Shown: positions 10,617-21,900 of the stretch, piece by piece
How positions within the stretch are numbered: the first letter of the stretch is position 1
Layout: every line of letters starts with the position of its first letter
Assembly: GCA_013368445.1 (NCBI GenBank)
Contig: JAACJO010000008.1
Span: 868,001-932,000 of the forward strand
DNA length: 64,000 nt
Reading direction: 5' to 3'
Source of the DNA: Leucocoprinus leucothites
Lineage: Eukaryota; Basidiomycota; Agaricomycetes; Agaricales; Agaricaceae
The notes under the pieces: model-generated
Seen by the model: only the letters and a program-made list of their open reading frames with translations
Databases searched by the model: none
What the model was told of the DNA's origin: nothing
Made by a program: the position numbers and the translations under genes

Positions 10617-11711
10617 TCAACGATAATAATCCAATCTGCCGGTACAGTGTGCGATACGGCTGCCCCGGCCTTCAAGGAAGTGTGACTCCCAGCTCGAAAC
10701 AACGTGGCTACTTGCTGCAGCCGTACGCGGAATGCCGAGAAGAGGATACACAACACCGTGAATGAAGGGATCAGAACTGCGAAGCCATTCCTCGATAATC
10801 TTTGCGCCTGGAACAGGGGCAACTTCTGGAACTTGGCCAGTACAACCCTTTCCCTTCGCCCACTTATCCGTGCCTCGGAGCGGAGGATGTGTTAATATGA
10901 GCACCTCCATTGGGTGCGGAGAGTAATATTCGCCATAGTACCCGACCTGATCCAACTCTTCTTCTGTTAAATTGGGAACCAGCAACACCTCCAAGTACTC
11001 CAAACTCCCCAGGAAGTCAAATGGTATCGCGTCGATCCAAGATGGTATCCGCGGGTGTGAGGGAAATGGTATCGCGGTATCTGTGATCCAAAGGGTGAGA
11101 TGGGTAATTCCCGCAAGGAACTCTCTCCCTTGGAATGTACGAGTTATGAGACCCCACCGGATGAATGGTCCGGCAAATGTGATACGAGAACAAGACCCTG
11201 TAATCGAACCTTGTACCGATTTCGAAGCGGGTGCAGGGGACGATGGGGAAGCTTTGAGCGTGAGGCCATTAAGCAAAAGATGGAAGGAATGTATTCCAAG
11301 GCCTAAGGACCGAACGTTCAATAGAAGATCATGAAAGAGGTCACAACCCAACGTCGTCTCGAAATCATGACCATCATAGAGGATGTTCACGCTCTCAGTA
11401 CACCAAAGTCGGCACGCATAATGTTTATAATCAAGCACGAGGTGGGGAAAGTGTCGGTGAAACCAACACTGTCGCAGGAGAGCTTGAATGAAGAGGTAGA
11501 CGTCTCGGGATGTGCTGAGTACAACTGTATGTAGGAGATGTGGCATAGCTGCTCGACGAAAATCATACGAGACCAGGGCGAGTGCTAGGGTATTGGTGTA
11601 CGTCCCGCGTCGGCCATAGATCGAGTTGAGACGGTCGACTTCAGGTGATGCGGCGAAAGATATGACTTCCAGTGCCAACTCCGTGGAGAGTCGACTGAAG
11701 GGGAAGCTCAT
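10617..11711 (-). CDS. F-box-like protein
   Basis: Single-exon gene of 364 residues starting MSFPFSRLSTELALEVISFA at ATG 11709-11711. An N-terminal F-box-like segment (LSTELALEVISFA, then LALVSYDFRRAAMPHLLHTV) is followed by a long region with the leucine-rich, irregular pattern usual in basidiomycete F-box proteins. FLGSLEYLEVLLVPNLTEEE resembles the layer-by-layer leucine pattern of the substrate-binding part. Such proteins pair with Skp1 in SCF ubiquitin ligases. The target is unknown. The C-terminal 50 residues are less family-like. A TATA box lies about 107 bp upstream. The family is large and fast-evolving, so only the type is assigned. Confidence 0.6.
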   Translation of the reverse strand: MSFPFSRLSTELALEVISFAASPEVDRLNSIYGRRGTYTNTLALALVSYDFRRAAMPHLLHTVVLSTSRDVYLFIQALLRQCWFHRHFPHLVLDYKHYACRLWCTESVNILYDGHDFETTLGCDLFHDLLLNVRSLGLGIHSFHLLLNGLTLKASPSSPAPASKSVQGSITGSCSRITFAGPFIRWGLITRTFQGREFLAGITHLTLWITDTAIPFPSHPRIPSWIDAIPFDFLGSLEYLEVLLVPNLTEEELDQVGYYGEYYSPHPMEVLILTHPPLRGTDKWAKGKGCTGQVPEVAPVPGAKIIEEWLRSSDPFIHGVVYPLLGIPRTAAASSHVVSSWESHFLEGRGSRIAHCTGRLDYYR

Positions 11712-11817
11712 GGCACGCACACTGTGGCACTTTACTGACTAGTGCACAAAGGCAGATGGCGGTGGAAGGGACAAGCTGCGTCGGGATAGGAGGAGCTAGT
11801 GAAACAGATTCCGAAAG

Positions 11818-11824
11818 TTATATA
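11818..11824 (-). promoter_or_regulatory. TATA box of the F-box-like gene
   Basis: TATATAA on the minus strand, about 107 bp upstream of the ATG at 11711, a normal spacing for a fungal core promoter. Confidence 0.4.
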
Positions 11825-12638
11825 TCCGCCTATCCGCTCTCACAGTTCAGCCAGCACACGAGAAAGGTGGGGGTGACTGTGGGACCCTACTGCCCCACAC
11901 GAACTTGAAGAGGGATCATGGGACGGCAGAGAACCACTTTCTCCTCGTCAATTGTTAGAAAGTTGACTCTCTGCACTGAAGAGATCCCGTGTATGAGGTG
12001 GCTGTTCGCGATAAGACCCTTTTCGAATCGGTCCAGCTCTCGAATTTGTTCTAAATGGCGTTCGAGGTTCAGTCCTGTGCCTGATGTCCGGTTCCCAATC
12101 CTTTCGAGGATTTGTGGTCCTCATGCGCTTGTAAATGAGCGATCGCTAACACTGGTGGCTGGAGTTGGTGCTCGGCGAGAAAACTTTATGGAGACATCTC
12201 TTCCTGTAGACAATGAACCACGGACCGCATCATTGGCCATGTGTGATGAAGATAGCCAGCTATGAGCAGAAGTAAAACAGCGCCCGCAAGGCTACCAGGA
12301 CATAGCTGACCGCATCAAAATTTCAAATGACGACCAAGCTGAGCTTGAAACCCACTTCCACTTATCCGTGATCTAAAGCACTGGGGAATTGTCTCTCGCT
12401 TAGCATCTCTACTTCTCAACTGTTTTCTTTCTTACTTTTGCTCTGCTGATGCCCTGATAGCCGAGTACGGCGTCCACTTTATTTCTCAACACACAACAGG
12501 TGATGACACGGCGTAAAAATAGAAATTTGACCCATTCTACGACAAACTATGAGTGTTCATCCATACGAGAACCAGCCTCGTGTGAAGTCACAAATGAGCA
12601 TCAATGAGGATGTCCATAAAACCCTACTCTCGGCCCGC
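11825..12638. other. intergenic, nothing firm
   Basis: A 115-codon frame on the plus strand at 11918-12265 begins with ATG, but shows no family motif or clear intron signals, so it is not called. The right part lies downstream of the DPBB gene (minus strand) and should include its 3' UTR. Confidence 0.45.
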
Positions 12639-14333
12639 TCATTCAAAGTTCCACTTCATGTTGAAGGTTCCTACGTCCAAGGACTGGAACTTCTGGAACA
12701 ACGAAGGAGACATGTCTGCGCTCAGACCCAGATCAGCGGCTACTCTGCTTATGAGCACGAAGCAAGTGGACTTACCGAGATCGCCAGCCGCACAAGACGG
12801 GCAGCTATCCCGAACTTTTGCGGTAGCACTCTTTCCGGTCTTGGCATCCGTAATTTTGATGCTCTCAATGCCAATTCATGGTCAGCTTAGGATTGTCATC
12901 GACAAAGCGGCACAAATCACCTTGTTGCAATTCTCCTCTCCGGACATGGTGCCAGTCGCCAAAGCCACGACCAAGTCAGAATCAGAATCAGTCTCGCCAC
13001 AGCTTCCGAGCCCAGGGTTGTACCAGGTCGCCTGGATCGTCAAATCAGCATCCATGATAGAGTGACAGACGAAAGAAAAGCTTACTTTTCCGGAATGATC
13101 CCCGTTCACGCTGGCGGCAACTCTCTTCTCAGACTTCGCAGTGTCAGAAGGAGTGGCAGCCACAGCTGCTGAATCAGTCGTCGTGACTTCAGGACCGGGG
13201 GAATCGCCAGTGGCTGCGCTTGGAACCGAAGTCGAGCTGGGATCAACTGAGGGAGTTGTGCCTTCAGGAGCTCCATTAGTGGTGGTAGGAGATGTCGCAG
13301 AGCTTTCAGTACTACTGGGCTGAGCAACGTCTGGGGAACCGTCACAATCAGACGAGTCCCCTGAAGCACCCGAAGCGCCCGCTGTAGTGGATGGAGTTGG
13401 GCCTGCTTGACCTACACCGACTCCACCATGAGAAGACTTAGTCTTCGACCCTCCCTTTCCTGCGCCATGTGCACCTTTACCTCTTGAGCCCTCTCCAGTA
13501 CCGTGGCTACCCTTGCCCCTTGAGCCCTCTCCAGTACCATGGCCACCCTTGCCCCTTGAACCGCCTTCTCCAGAATTGCCTTTCGAGCCACCCTCCCGAG
13601 AACTATCGCCTTTACTGCCCTTCGAACCACCACTTCCCGCGCCTCCTGTTTGGGAAGAAGAATCGCCCTTGGAGCCATCCGCCGGAGCTGAGGTAACAGC
13701 TGGGCCAGGTGCGGTAGAACCATCCGAACTGGTAGAGTTTGCTGTAGGGAAGGCGCCCGCAGAACTATAGGAGGCGTTGCCAGAGTCACCGGAGGGAGCA
13801 AGAGCGGCAGAAGAGACCGCGCTCGCAACACCTCCAGCGCTACTGTCAGTGCCATCCGAGGAAGCAGAACCAGGAGCAGTGGCGCTCGAAGAACCCTCCG
13901 GGCTACCGGCCGCTGGGGCAGTTGGGGAAGGAGAGGTGCCTGCTCCGTCCCCTTCACTATCGCATTCATCGGACGAAGACGAGGAAGATGAAGATGAGTT
14001 GTCGAGTCCGCCGCTAGAGGGACTGGGAGTAGCAGAAGGTAAGGCACCTGCACCGTCGATATCGTCGCATCCGGTTGTCGCGTCGACGCCGCCCTCGGAC
14101 ACGCTCGATGTCACAGTAGGAATGTTGCTAGCTGTCGCCGATCCGCTGCTGGCAGATAGGCTTGAATGCTTGCCTCCCAACCTATGCCCAGCCGTGGAGG
14201 TTGTAGACCCATCACCACCATCGATATCCTTCGAACTGGCCCTTCTGACATAACTACCGACGGGATGAGCCGAAGAGAGCGACATCAAGCCCACGAGAAT
14301 GAGGGTTAGGGAGTAAAGAGAGATCTTGGCCAT
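12639..14333 (-). CDS. secreted Ser/Gly-rich protein with C-terminal DPBB (RlpA-like/expansin-like) domain
   Basis: Starts MAKISLYSLTLILVGLMSLS with a clear signal peptide ending near SSAHP, then SYVRRASS, a possible kexin-type dibasic site. About 330 residues of low-complexity Ser/Thr/Gly/Pro-rich sequence follow, including SRGKGSHGTGE tandem units, probably O-glycosylated and wall-exposed. The C-terminal about 110 residues form a double-psi beta-barrel: ATWYNPGLGSCGETDSDSDL, NCNK|SIKITDAKTGKSATAKV, RDSCPSCAAGDL, SLFQKFQSLDVGTFNMKWNF. Introns include a 54-nt stop-free one between GDHSGK and ATWYNP, one after NCNK, and one after GDL. The last exon ends at TGA 12639-12641. DPBB proteins of this kind act on or bind cell-wall polymers; enzymatic activity is uncertain. 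Confidence 0.8.
13476..13547 (-). repeat. 36-bp tandem repeat inside the DPBB gene
   Basis: Two adjacent 36-bp copies (13476-13511 and 13512-13547), plus a partial third on the right, encode a 12-residue Gly/Ser/Arg/Lys unit (GSRGKGSHGTGE type). The copies differ at a few bases. The unit lies in the disordered linker before the DPBB domain. Confidence 0.75.
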
Positions 14334-14445
14334 ATTGGAGGAGAATGAAGAAATTGTAGGGAGCGAGATCGTAAGAAATGGTCAACACTTCGCAGAGACA
14401 CCTGGTCCTGAACAGTAAAAATCCAACCGCAATGACCAAGGCCTC

Positions 14446-14455
14446 ATATATATAT
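14446..14455 (-). promoter_or_regulatory. TATA box of the secreted DPBB gene
   Basis: A ten-base alternating TA run (ATATATATAT) lies about 113 bp upstream of the ATG at 14333. Strong TATA boxes are typical of inducible or developmentally regulated secreted-protein genes. Confidence 0.5.
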
Positions 14456-16276
14456 CAAGTTCGAAGGATCAAGGTATAGGCTATTGCTAGATGTCGTATG
14501 GAGCGAACGGAATGCAACGCAACTGGAGAAAATTTGCTGGAGCTGTGGGGCGTCGGCTGGATGATCGTATAGGGCGACGTTCAGCGATCGACAAATTAAT
14601 CACTTCTTGAAGGTAGAATTGGAGCAGAGTTCGGTCGCTGGAATGGCTGGTCAAACTCATGGTCCAGCCTACTTGTCCGTTTTAGGTAGAAGGTCCTCCC
14701 TGAGCAAGCGTAAAGATGAATATTAGGGACTAATTTTGGGCTCAAATGCTCCTGTCTCCTCTGCACCAACCAATGATATCTCGACTTTACATTTTCGGTA
14801 TTTGGAGATGTGACTCAGCGATTACGACTATTTCAGTACCTGTAACTAATTCCTTCCGTTGACGACTACGAAGGCCTGGTCAATTCTTATCCATCGATAG
14901 ATACAGCCGCACGGTTTACCCTTAAACAACGAACCCTCTTTGCTTCCGACTCCGGAACGTGTGCCCATTCGCTCACCTTTTTGGCAACCACCTGGAACAA
15001 AAATTTTTCTCGGTTCGGCGATAATTAAATACATCTTACCCCCTCTTTGTTTACACGATGACATTCGTGGACACATACAGCTCTAAAGTGTGGGCCGTGG
15101 GTTCGGCTAAGAGCCAATGGCGCTGCTCTTCAATAGCTTTGAGATGCCTTGTGTCAAGGCAAGGAAAGCGAACATTCTGGCGCTCAGCCTCGCCGAGGGG
15201 ATCTTCTCGACATGTCACCACTGACAAAGCCCTTAGTCTCGAGATCATCTTTTGTGTGTCTATCCTCGGTCCCTTTTCGTCGTCCGAGTGACCTGTTAGT
15301 ATATAATACACACACGACACCACGCGGGCTCTGCATCGATTGACGATGGAACGGCAACCTTGAGTCAATCACAGATTCGAGAACCTCCTTAGCTCAGATT
15401 GAGATCCAATAGAATTAAAGGAAGATGCCGAAGTCACGATGAGCCACTTTAAGCTTAAATTAGCTTGGCGCTCAGCAAGGACCCCAAGCTCAAGCCTCAT
15501 CATCTATGTGCGTACAGACGACTCACACAAGCTCTGTTGCTTGTAAATCTTGATAAATACCTTGTAGTAAGCTGGAATGCAAATCTCTTCTCCCATATCG
15601 TCGTATACTTGAAGATGGATCAAGGAAATAGACCGCCACGCTGAAACCCATTATTGCCAGAGGCACACTGTCGTTCGCCTACCGTGAAAGAAGCCAGGGT
15701 TTACGAGGATGACTCGGAGCTTCCTTCCCGTTTCTTGAAGCGATATATGTATTCACGTGGCTTCCGAAATATGGTGCTGCCGTGATAGCAGTGCCTGTCA
15801 AGACACGATCTTGAGCCTGACGCCTGATTATTTGAAATACTGAAGCCTCGTGTTCAGCACACTCTACTTCCAAGGAAGGAGCGAAACAAGTTGGTCAGTT
15901 TAAGGGACTTACTAATCTAGGGCCGTCGCGCTAAGATATATGAGTTTCGATATCCTCATAACGCTGATAACGTCCTGTTAAATACTGAGGTATCGGGAAA
16001 GAGGGTGTCACAAGCAAATTGGGCGTTGGCAGAGACTTATAGAAACTCAAGCCCACCAAAATGACCAGTAGCCGGTCACGGTTCTCGAGTCATGACGGAG
16101 ATTGCATCGATGGGGTAGCTACACAAACAGATACTTATGAAGAAATGAGCGGACTGAGATGCTTCCATAAAGGAAAGATCTCACATCTTCGCTTCAGAAT
16201 TCGGTTTGGCGCCTTCTGTCTCTGCGCCCACAAACGCATACAGATCCTTGTAAAATACAGCTTCCTACCAAACCCC
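14456..16276. other. about 1.8 kb without a recognisable gene
   Basis: Small overlapping open frames occur on both strands around 15050-15370, with no domain, signal peptide or splice structure that I can support. The interval separates two divergent promoters (DPBB gene to the left, zinc-finger gene to the right). Confidence 0.45.
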
Positions 16277-16282
16277 TATAAA
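16277..16282 (+). promoter_or_regulatory. TATA box of the zinc-finger gene
   Basis: TATAAA about 100 bp before the ATG at 16376, followed by a C/T-rich stretch. Confidence 0.45.
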
Positions 16283-16375
16283 CCGACCAGATGAAACCTC
16301 CTTTGCCTCGCTACCCTTTTCCCAATTGCCCAGCTCGCATCACCTAATACTTCCAAGTCAGTTCAAAATTCTGCT

Positions 16376-17328
16376 ATGAAGATTGGGAAAGGTATAGGAT
16401 CGTTTGTTCAGAGGCTATTTATGTGCCGCACTCCTTGTCCGTCGGCTCCAACACATATTCCTTCGGGCTCTGAATATAAGTCTTCAGGGTGAGGAAATAA
16501 CCTTCGGCATCTCGCTCTAGTGGTAGATTTGATTCTGAAGATTTAGAAACCGCTTGGTCGCTTTTGTCAGACACATGGGGCTTATGGGCTTATTTACTGG
16601 TCCAGACGACCAGCAACAGCCTGCAGATAATGAAGAAGAGGCGAAGCGATCTCAAGTCCTCAACTCAAGCGAGCCTGAGGGTAGAGTCGTCATTGAGGAA
16701 AAGGTGTCTTCAAAGTCGTCTAGTCTCCTCGTGGGCCAGAAGGACAAGGTATGATCATCGTCGCAATCTCAAATGGTCACCTTCTCATCCAGCTATATAG
16801 AGAAAATCATCGAAGGAAATACTTGCAATGGGTTTCCAATGTTCTACTAGCAACATCAACACCAACCTGAATATCTGCATATTCACTGCCAAGCAGGACA
16901 CTGAGCAACCAGAATTGACGTCTCCCTCTCAGAGTTCGCCGACGCCGTCGGACCGAGCTCTGGAAAAAAAAGCCACCTCACCTGCACACTCTGCGCCTAC
17001 TCCTGGCGAGAACGTGGCACCAACATCGAAGGGTGCTCCCTCGACCGGAGGAAATTCACCGTATGGTAAAGGAGGAAAGGTATTGATGCGCGTTTCAGGG
17101 ACCGGGGACGAAGGCTCGGGACCATATCAGTGCAAAGAGTGTAAAAGGTCGTTCACGAGGTCGTCCAGCGTCAAGCGCCACATGAAGGAAGTACATGAGA
17201 ACGAAACGAGTGTCGTCTGCCCCCGTTGTAATAAAGTTTTCGCGAGGCCAGACTCCATGAGCCGACACCAGCAAACTAGCCAGTGTTTGGAGACGGCAGA
17301 CCAGGATCCTCCCACATCTTCCCAATGA
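16376..17328 (+). CDS. C2H2 zinc-finger protein, probable transcription factor
   Basis: Start ATG 16376 (MKIGKGIGSFVQRLFM). Intron 16489-16546 restores the frame into MGLMGLFTGPDDQQQ and an acidic/Ser-rich region. A second intron runs from 16749 to about 16896. The last exon is Ser/Pro-rich, then has two adjacent C2H2 fingers near the C-terminus: YQCKECKRSFTRSSSVKRHM followed by KEVH, and VCPRCNKVFARPDSMSRHQQ followed by TSQC. In the second finger the last ligand appears to be Cys (C2HC) rather than His. Protein of about 270 residues. Paired C-terminal fingers with a disordered N-terminus are usual in fungal transcription factors. Target genes are unknown. The 148-nt second intron is long for this window and may hide another exon. 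Confidence 0.7.
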
Positions 17329-17744
17329 CTTCAAGCTCTCGATGAAGGGTATAGCGTGAATGCAGGAGGGGGTATTGCCCAGAGGTGGTCCGGATCGATG
17401 GTGCGAACTATTCCAAAACTGTCAGCTCTAAGGTTTTGATAAAGTCAGTCAGGATAGCTTAGCTTCATTTGCTGTGTAACTCCTACCCACTTTCTGTGCA
17501 TAGGAAGAGATAATATAGATTCTTAGATGAGCACAGTACAGTGTAAAATACAAATATATGATATGAAAAAGCGAATGGGAGATACGCAAATTTTTTGAAG
17601 GGGTACAAGCGGTCGTCCATTGATACGGGTAGGTACTTGAAGGCGAAGGGTCGTGAAATCCAGAGAAGTTCTGTCATGAGTGTTGCAAGCGTTCGATTGA
17701 ATTGGGACTTGCAAAGCCCGAATCAGGCACCTTTGGCGGAGCTT
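17329..17744. other. convergent intergenic region, nothing recognised
   Basis: 3' flanks of the zinc-finger gene and of the SWIB gene. AT-rich around 17500-17600. No RNA gene or repeat recognised. Confidence 0.5.
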
Positions 17745-18619
17745 TCAGCTCTCGGGTTCATGCAAATGCCTGAAGAACTTCAGCAATGTCAAAGGGACAG
17801 GAGAAACAGGACATACTGGCCAAGAACTTTATTCATCTGGAACATGTCGATTTTATCAACATTGAATATGGCTTTCATGCTTGCATCGCATATAATTTCG
17901 CGCTTGTTGGTGGGATTCTGTAACTCATTCCCCTTAATATGGTCCCAAAGACCTTTCACGACTTGAGGTCGTGACATCTTGTCAACCTGGAGGAGGTTTG
18001 ACAGAGGTTCACTTTATCAAAAATAAATAGGATTAGTACCTCTGCATAATTAATATATACTCGCACACCTCAAGTTATATTCCTTCCCGAAACCACCACC
18101 CCCCCTCTTCTTCTTCTTTCCACCTTCACCATCTCCTTCGTCATCAGAATTGATCGTTGATGCGCTCTTCTTTGACCGCCCGCCTTTCTTTGCGGCTCCA
18201 TTACTCCGGCTTCTACCAGCCCCTCTAGTAGCTCGACCATTAATTTCACTTGATAATTTCCTCGCAAGCTTTGCATCACTCTCTTCCTGTCCATTCCTCG
18301 CCTTCTTTTTCTTAGAGGGTTTACGCTCCTTTTCCATATCTTCATCCCCATCGCCCTTGTCCCCTCTCTTCCGCTTGTTCGACTGAGTGTCGTCCTCGTC
18401 CTCACTATCTTGCTGTGCCCCGCTTATTTCTTCAAAAACTTGCGAGATTAGAGAATCAATCTCCTCTTTGTTTGCCTTAATGACCTCCGACGTCAGTGCC
18501 GAGTCCGCCTCCATCAACTGTTTTCGAACGCGCTTCGCGCTAATCGTGGACAAGTCTACCCCAGGGGCGGAAAGAATAGCATGGATTTTCGGCTCAAGCG
18601 ATTGCACGTCGTAGGACAT
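17745..18619 (-). CDS. DEK-C plus SWIB/MDM2 domain protein (Uaf30/Tri1-like)
   Basis: Nuclear protein of about 265 residues. The N-terminal 60-70 residues, starting MSYDVQSLEPKIHAILSAPG and containing ISAKRVRKQLMEAD, form a DEK C-terminal-type fold. The middle is Lys/Arg/Glu-rich and disordered (KRKRGDK, KPSKKKKARN, nuclear-localisation-like). After an intron, the C-terminus is a SWIB domain: LSEPLSNLLQVDKMSRPQVV, WDHIKGNELQNPTNKREIIC, FNVDKIDMFQMNKVLGQ, and after a second intron HLHEPES ending at 17745-17747. This is the arrangement of yeast Uaf30 (UAF complex for RNA polymerase I) and its paralogue Tri1. Role in chromatin or rDNA transcription is inferred from family. A CACGTG element lies 127 bp upstream. 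Confidence 0.87.
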
Positions 18620-18745
18620 TTTAATGCCCCGAAAAGCAGTGTTAAGGATAAAAGCCTAGGGCAGAAGAACGAGATTAGACCAGAGTTTCCACGAATACGA
18701 ATTCAAAACCGGGCGAGTTTGGCGTCCGCTTCTGACGTTTCTGAG

Positions 18746-18751
18746 CACGTG
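18746..18751. promoter_or_regulatory. CACGTG palindrome (E-box) upstream of the SWIB gene
   Basis: Read on the gene strand the context is CTCACGTGCTC. It sits 127 bp upstream of the SWIB ATG, the same distance as equivalent elements before HRD3 and RER1. Candidate binding site for a Cbf1/USF-type bHLH factor. Confidence 0.4.
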
Positions 18752-18907
18752 AGCGAAGTTTGTTTTCAAGGATGTTGCCAAGCATAGGCATTGTGTTCGG
18801 GGTTAAATACTTGCTCGCAGGTCCTGGGACATTCGATAGATAGAGTCCCTTGAGAAATCAGAAGAATGGGTCCACATGGCATTATAATAATTATAGCTAT
18901 TAATCAA

Positions 18908-21900
18908 CTACCGCAGAATTGCCCACTCATTCCGTGCAGGATCACCGGGTGGTGGGAAAAGTCCTCTATCCTGTGCTGGTGCCTGCCCATGGTTTCCGTT
19001 CGCAGGCTGATCTTGTTGCTGCTGCTGTCGCTGTTCTCGTCGCATTCGCTCTACGATCCGTGTCCGGATATAGAGCAAAACAGAGACGAGGAGACATAGC
19101 GCGACAAGCATCATCGTTTCGAAGAAGTCATCGACATCATCTCCACCTTCCTCAATGCGGCCATTGCGTAAAGCGCCTTCGAAATAGTCTTCGGGTCCAA
19201 AATAGCTGTCGCGTTCCTGTTCAGCATTGCGACGGTCTCTTGCCCACTGCACAATGATATAGTTCATGAGTTTTGGGATACATAACAAGAGCAGGGACCT
19301 TACCTGGACCGGGTCATCTTCATCACCTCTTCTATCTGGTACTGCTTGTCGTCGGCGATGGAAGTCGTCTCTAGCTTTACCCATGTACCACGGTCCGTCA
19401 TCCTCATCATGGAATGCATCTGCTTGAGCACCTGAATCCATGTGGTCGTCTTGCCCGTCGTCAATTTCTCTCACTTCCTTGGCCTTGGCAATAAAGTCTG
19501 AAAACATTGGCGAGTCCATCAGCTTATAGTGTCGCACAGTCACAAGAAGCTCGAAGTCACCTTTGTCTTCTTCATCCGAGGTCCATAAATTCAAACCATC
19601 CTTCCCACCTCTCAGAGTATGCCAGACACTCCTGGCATACAGTTTGAACAGCGACAATGTCACGGGCAGATATGCATCGGCACTGATGTCCAGAGCTGAA
19701 TCATAGTGCCTCTTCGCAAGATGATAGTCCTGCTGCACACCCACACCATTCTCGTACATCCAACCCAGGTTCCACATCGCTAATGCACTCATATGAGTGT
19801 CAGCCGCGGACTGGTAGTAACCTGCGGCCTTTTCTAATCTACCGCGCTCGGTTTCATCTTCGGAGACTCCGAGTCCGTGGTAGAAGTAGTCTCCAACCTT
19901 GACGAGGGCATCAATATTTCGCTGAGCCGCCGCCCGAGTCCATTGCGTAAGGGCGAGCTTGGCAGTGTCGTTGGAAGGAACATTCGGTGCGAATCTCGTG
20001 AGACGTAGCATACTTTTGTCTATCCTCTCCATTAGCGGTCAAAACGCACAGTCATTGACAAACATACCTTGATCAAGAATGAAGGCGAGATTATTTTGAG
20101 ATATCTCAAAACCACGCTCAGCAGCAATCCACCATTTGAGCATGGCAACTTCCTTCCCGAGCTCGGTACCAGACATCCACGAACGTTCAGCATCCGTCAA
20201 GAGGTCCTCATCCCAAACTCCTCTCTCTGCGACAATCTTATAGAAGGAGACCGCAACCGAACATGAGCTGGAAATAATTTCCGAAGGTAGATTGGGGTTT
20301 GCCGCTTGTCTTGCTTGGATCTCAGCGAGATAATAGTACGCTTCAAATGGCGAACCGTTTCGAATTGCACCTTCAAAGTACATGGTAGCAAGACCGATCT
20401 CCCCTTTGTCTGCACAAAAAGAGGATTTAGTTTCCCGAGTGAGACAGAATTGAGCCAGAAAAACTGACGGTAGTGATGCTTGCCAAGATTTACTTGAGCT
20501 TCGGCAAGCTCCTGACCAGAAGCAGCAGTAAAATGCATCAGGGCGGCCTTGATGTCAGTCTTGACGCCTAGTCCATCTCGGTACATGATTCCGAGTCCAT
20601 TGTGACATTCCCTATCACCGTGCTCTGCTCCCCTTTCAAACCATAATTTTGCTGTGGCATAGTCCTGCTTTATCCCCTCACCCCTCAGATACATTCTTCC
20701 TAGGTATCCAGCGCTGGCCGCAGCGTAACCAGCGGATTTATGCTCGTCTTTTACTGGGATTGCGTGTGGTGGGTCCTGAGGCCAGACTTGCCGGGCTATC
20801 TGAATGAAGTAGTGGCGGGCGCGACCAAAATTCCGTGGAATGGCCCCAACACCCTCGCTTCCCGATGCAATACCACCAGGAGAGGCGTATAAACTCCCTT
20901 GGTAAAATATCTTGCCGAGGCGGTAAGCAAAGTCAGTTTCGCCTCTATCTGCGTTGAACTATAACTAAAGTGAGGACTAGAGCAATACAAATCATAATGA
21001 AGTCACAAACCATGTAATATTCAACGACATCCTCCCATGTCTCTCCAGCAGCTCGAGCAATACCTGCTTTAATGGCAGGTCGCTGTCCACTGTGTCCCGA
21101 CGAGGCAACACTGGCACCGGGTCCAAAGATGCCCCCAGTTAGATCTGAAAGTCGGGTGGGAGTCTGTGTGAGCGTTCGGCCACCGGGCGGACCGGACAAA
21201 AACTTGGCCATGGCTGGGAATACTTCAATGAAGGAGTCATGAGGGGATAGACATTGGATGCGAACCTTTCTCAGCAGCTCTACCATACCAAGAATTTGCA
21301 CGTTGACAGCTTTCTGAAACTCCAATTCCACTCCAATAACGATAGCCCAAAGCCATTTCGGCTCCTCGATCCCCACCATTTGCGGCAAAGGTGAAGTATA
21401 GTTGTGCTTTAGCCTGGTCCACAGGAACTACATTATGATAGCCAGTTGCATAGAAGAAGGCAAGGTAAGCCTGCGCATTTGCATTCCCGGACTTCGCCGC
21501 CACTGTGGAGAAGGACTCATAGGCCAACTTGGGATCCAAGGGGAAATGTTGGGTTGGTGGGAACTGAACAGTGTTTGGAGTAAGTAAAAGATAGACGAAA
21601 TAAACCTGAAACACTCACCAACGATATTTTGGCCAAAGTATATAACGCCTCCATGTTCCCTAGTTCGACAGAATGCTGCAAAAGGTCTAGGACCTTTATC
21701 GCTTTGACGCGTTGTTCTTCCTCCTTCCGCCTTGTGCCAATTCCGATAGACTCTTGCCCCGAGCCTAGCGCATTACTGAGACGCCGAATGGTGTGATAAT
21801 GCAATTTCATGAGTATCCGAAGAGTACTACCAATAGGACCTTGTCCCTGGAGGTTTGGTAAGAATGCGGATAATATTGACTTTGAGTTTGCATTGGTAAT

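Noticed and set aside
11918..12265. 115-codon plus-strand frame starting with ATG
   Set aside because: Composition looks random and no domain or intron pattern supports it.
13412..14253. Long open frames in other phases and on the plus strand across the DPBB linker
   Set aside because: GC-rich low-complexity DNA keeps several frames open; only the minus frame with signal peptide and DPBB exons is coherent.
15050..15372. Overlapping frames of 60-105 codons on both strands
   Set aside because: Mutually overlapping, without motifs; typical of chance frames.
17595..17966. 123-codon plus-strand frame
   Set aside because: Antisense to the SWIB exon, whose identity is clear on the minus strand.
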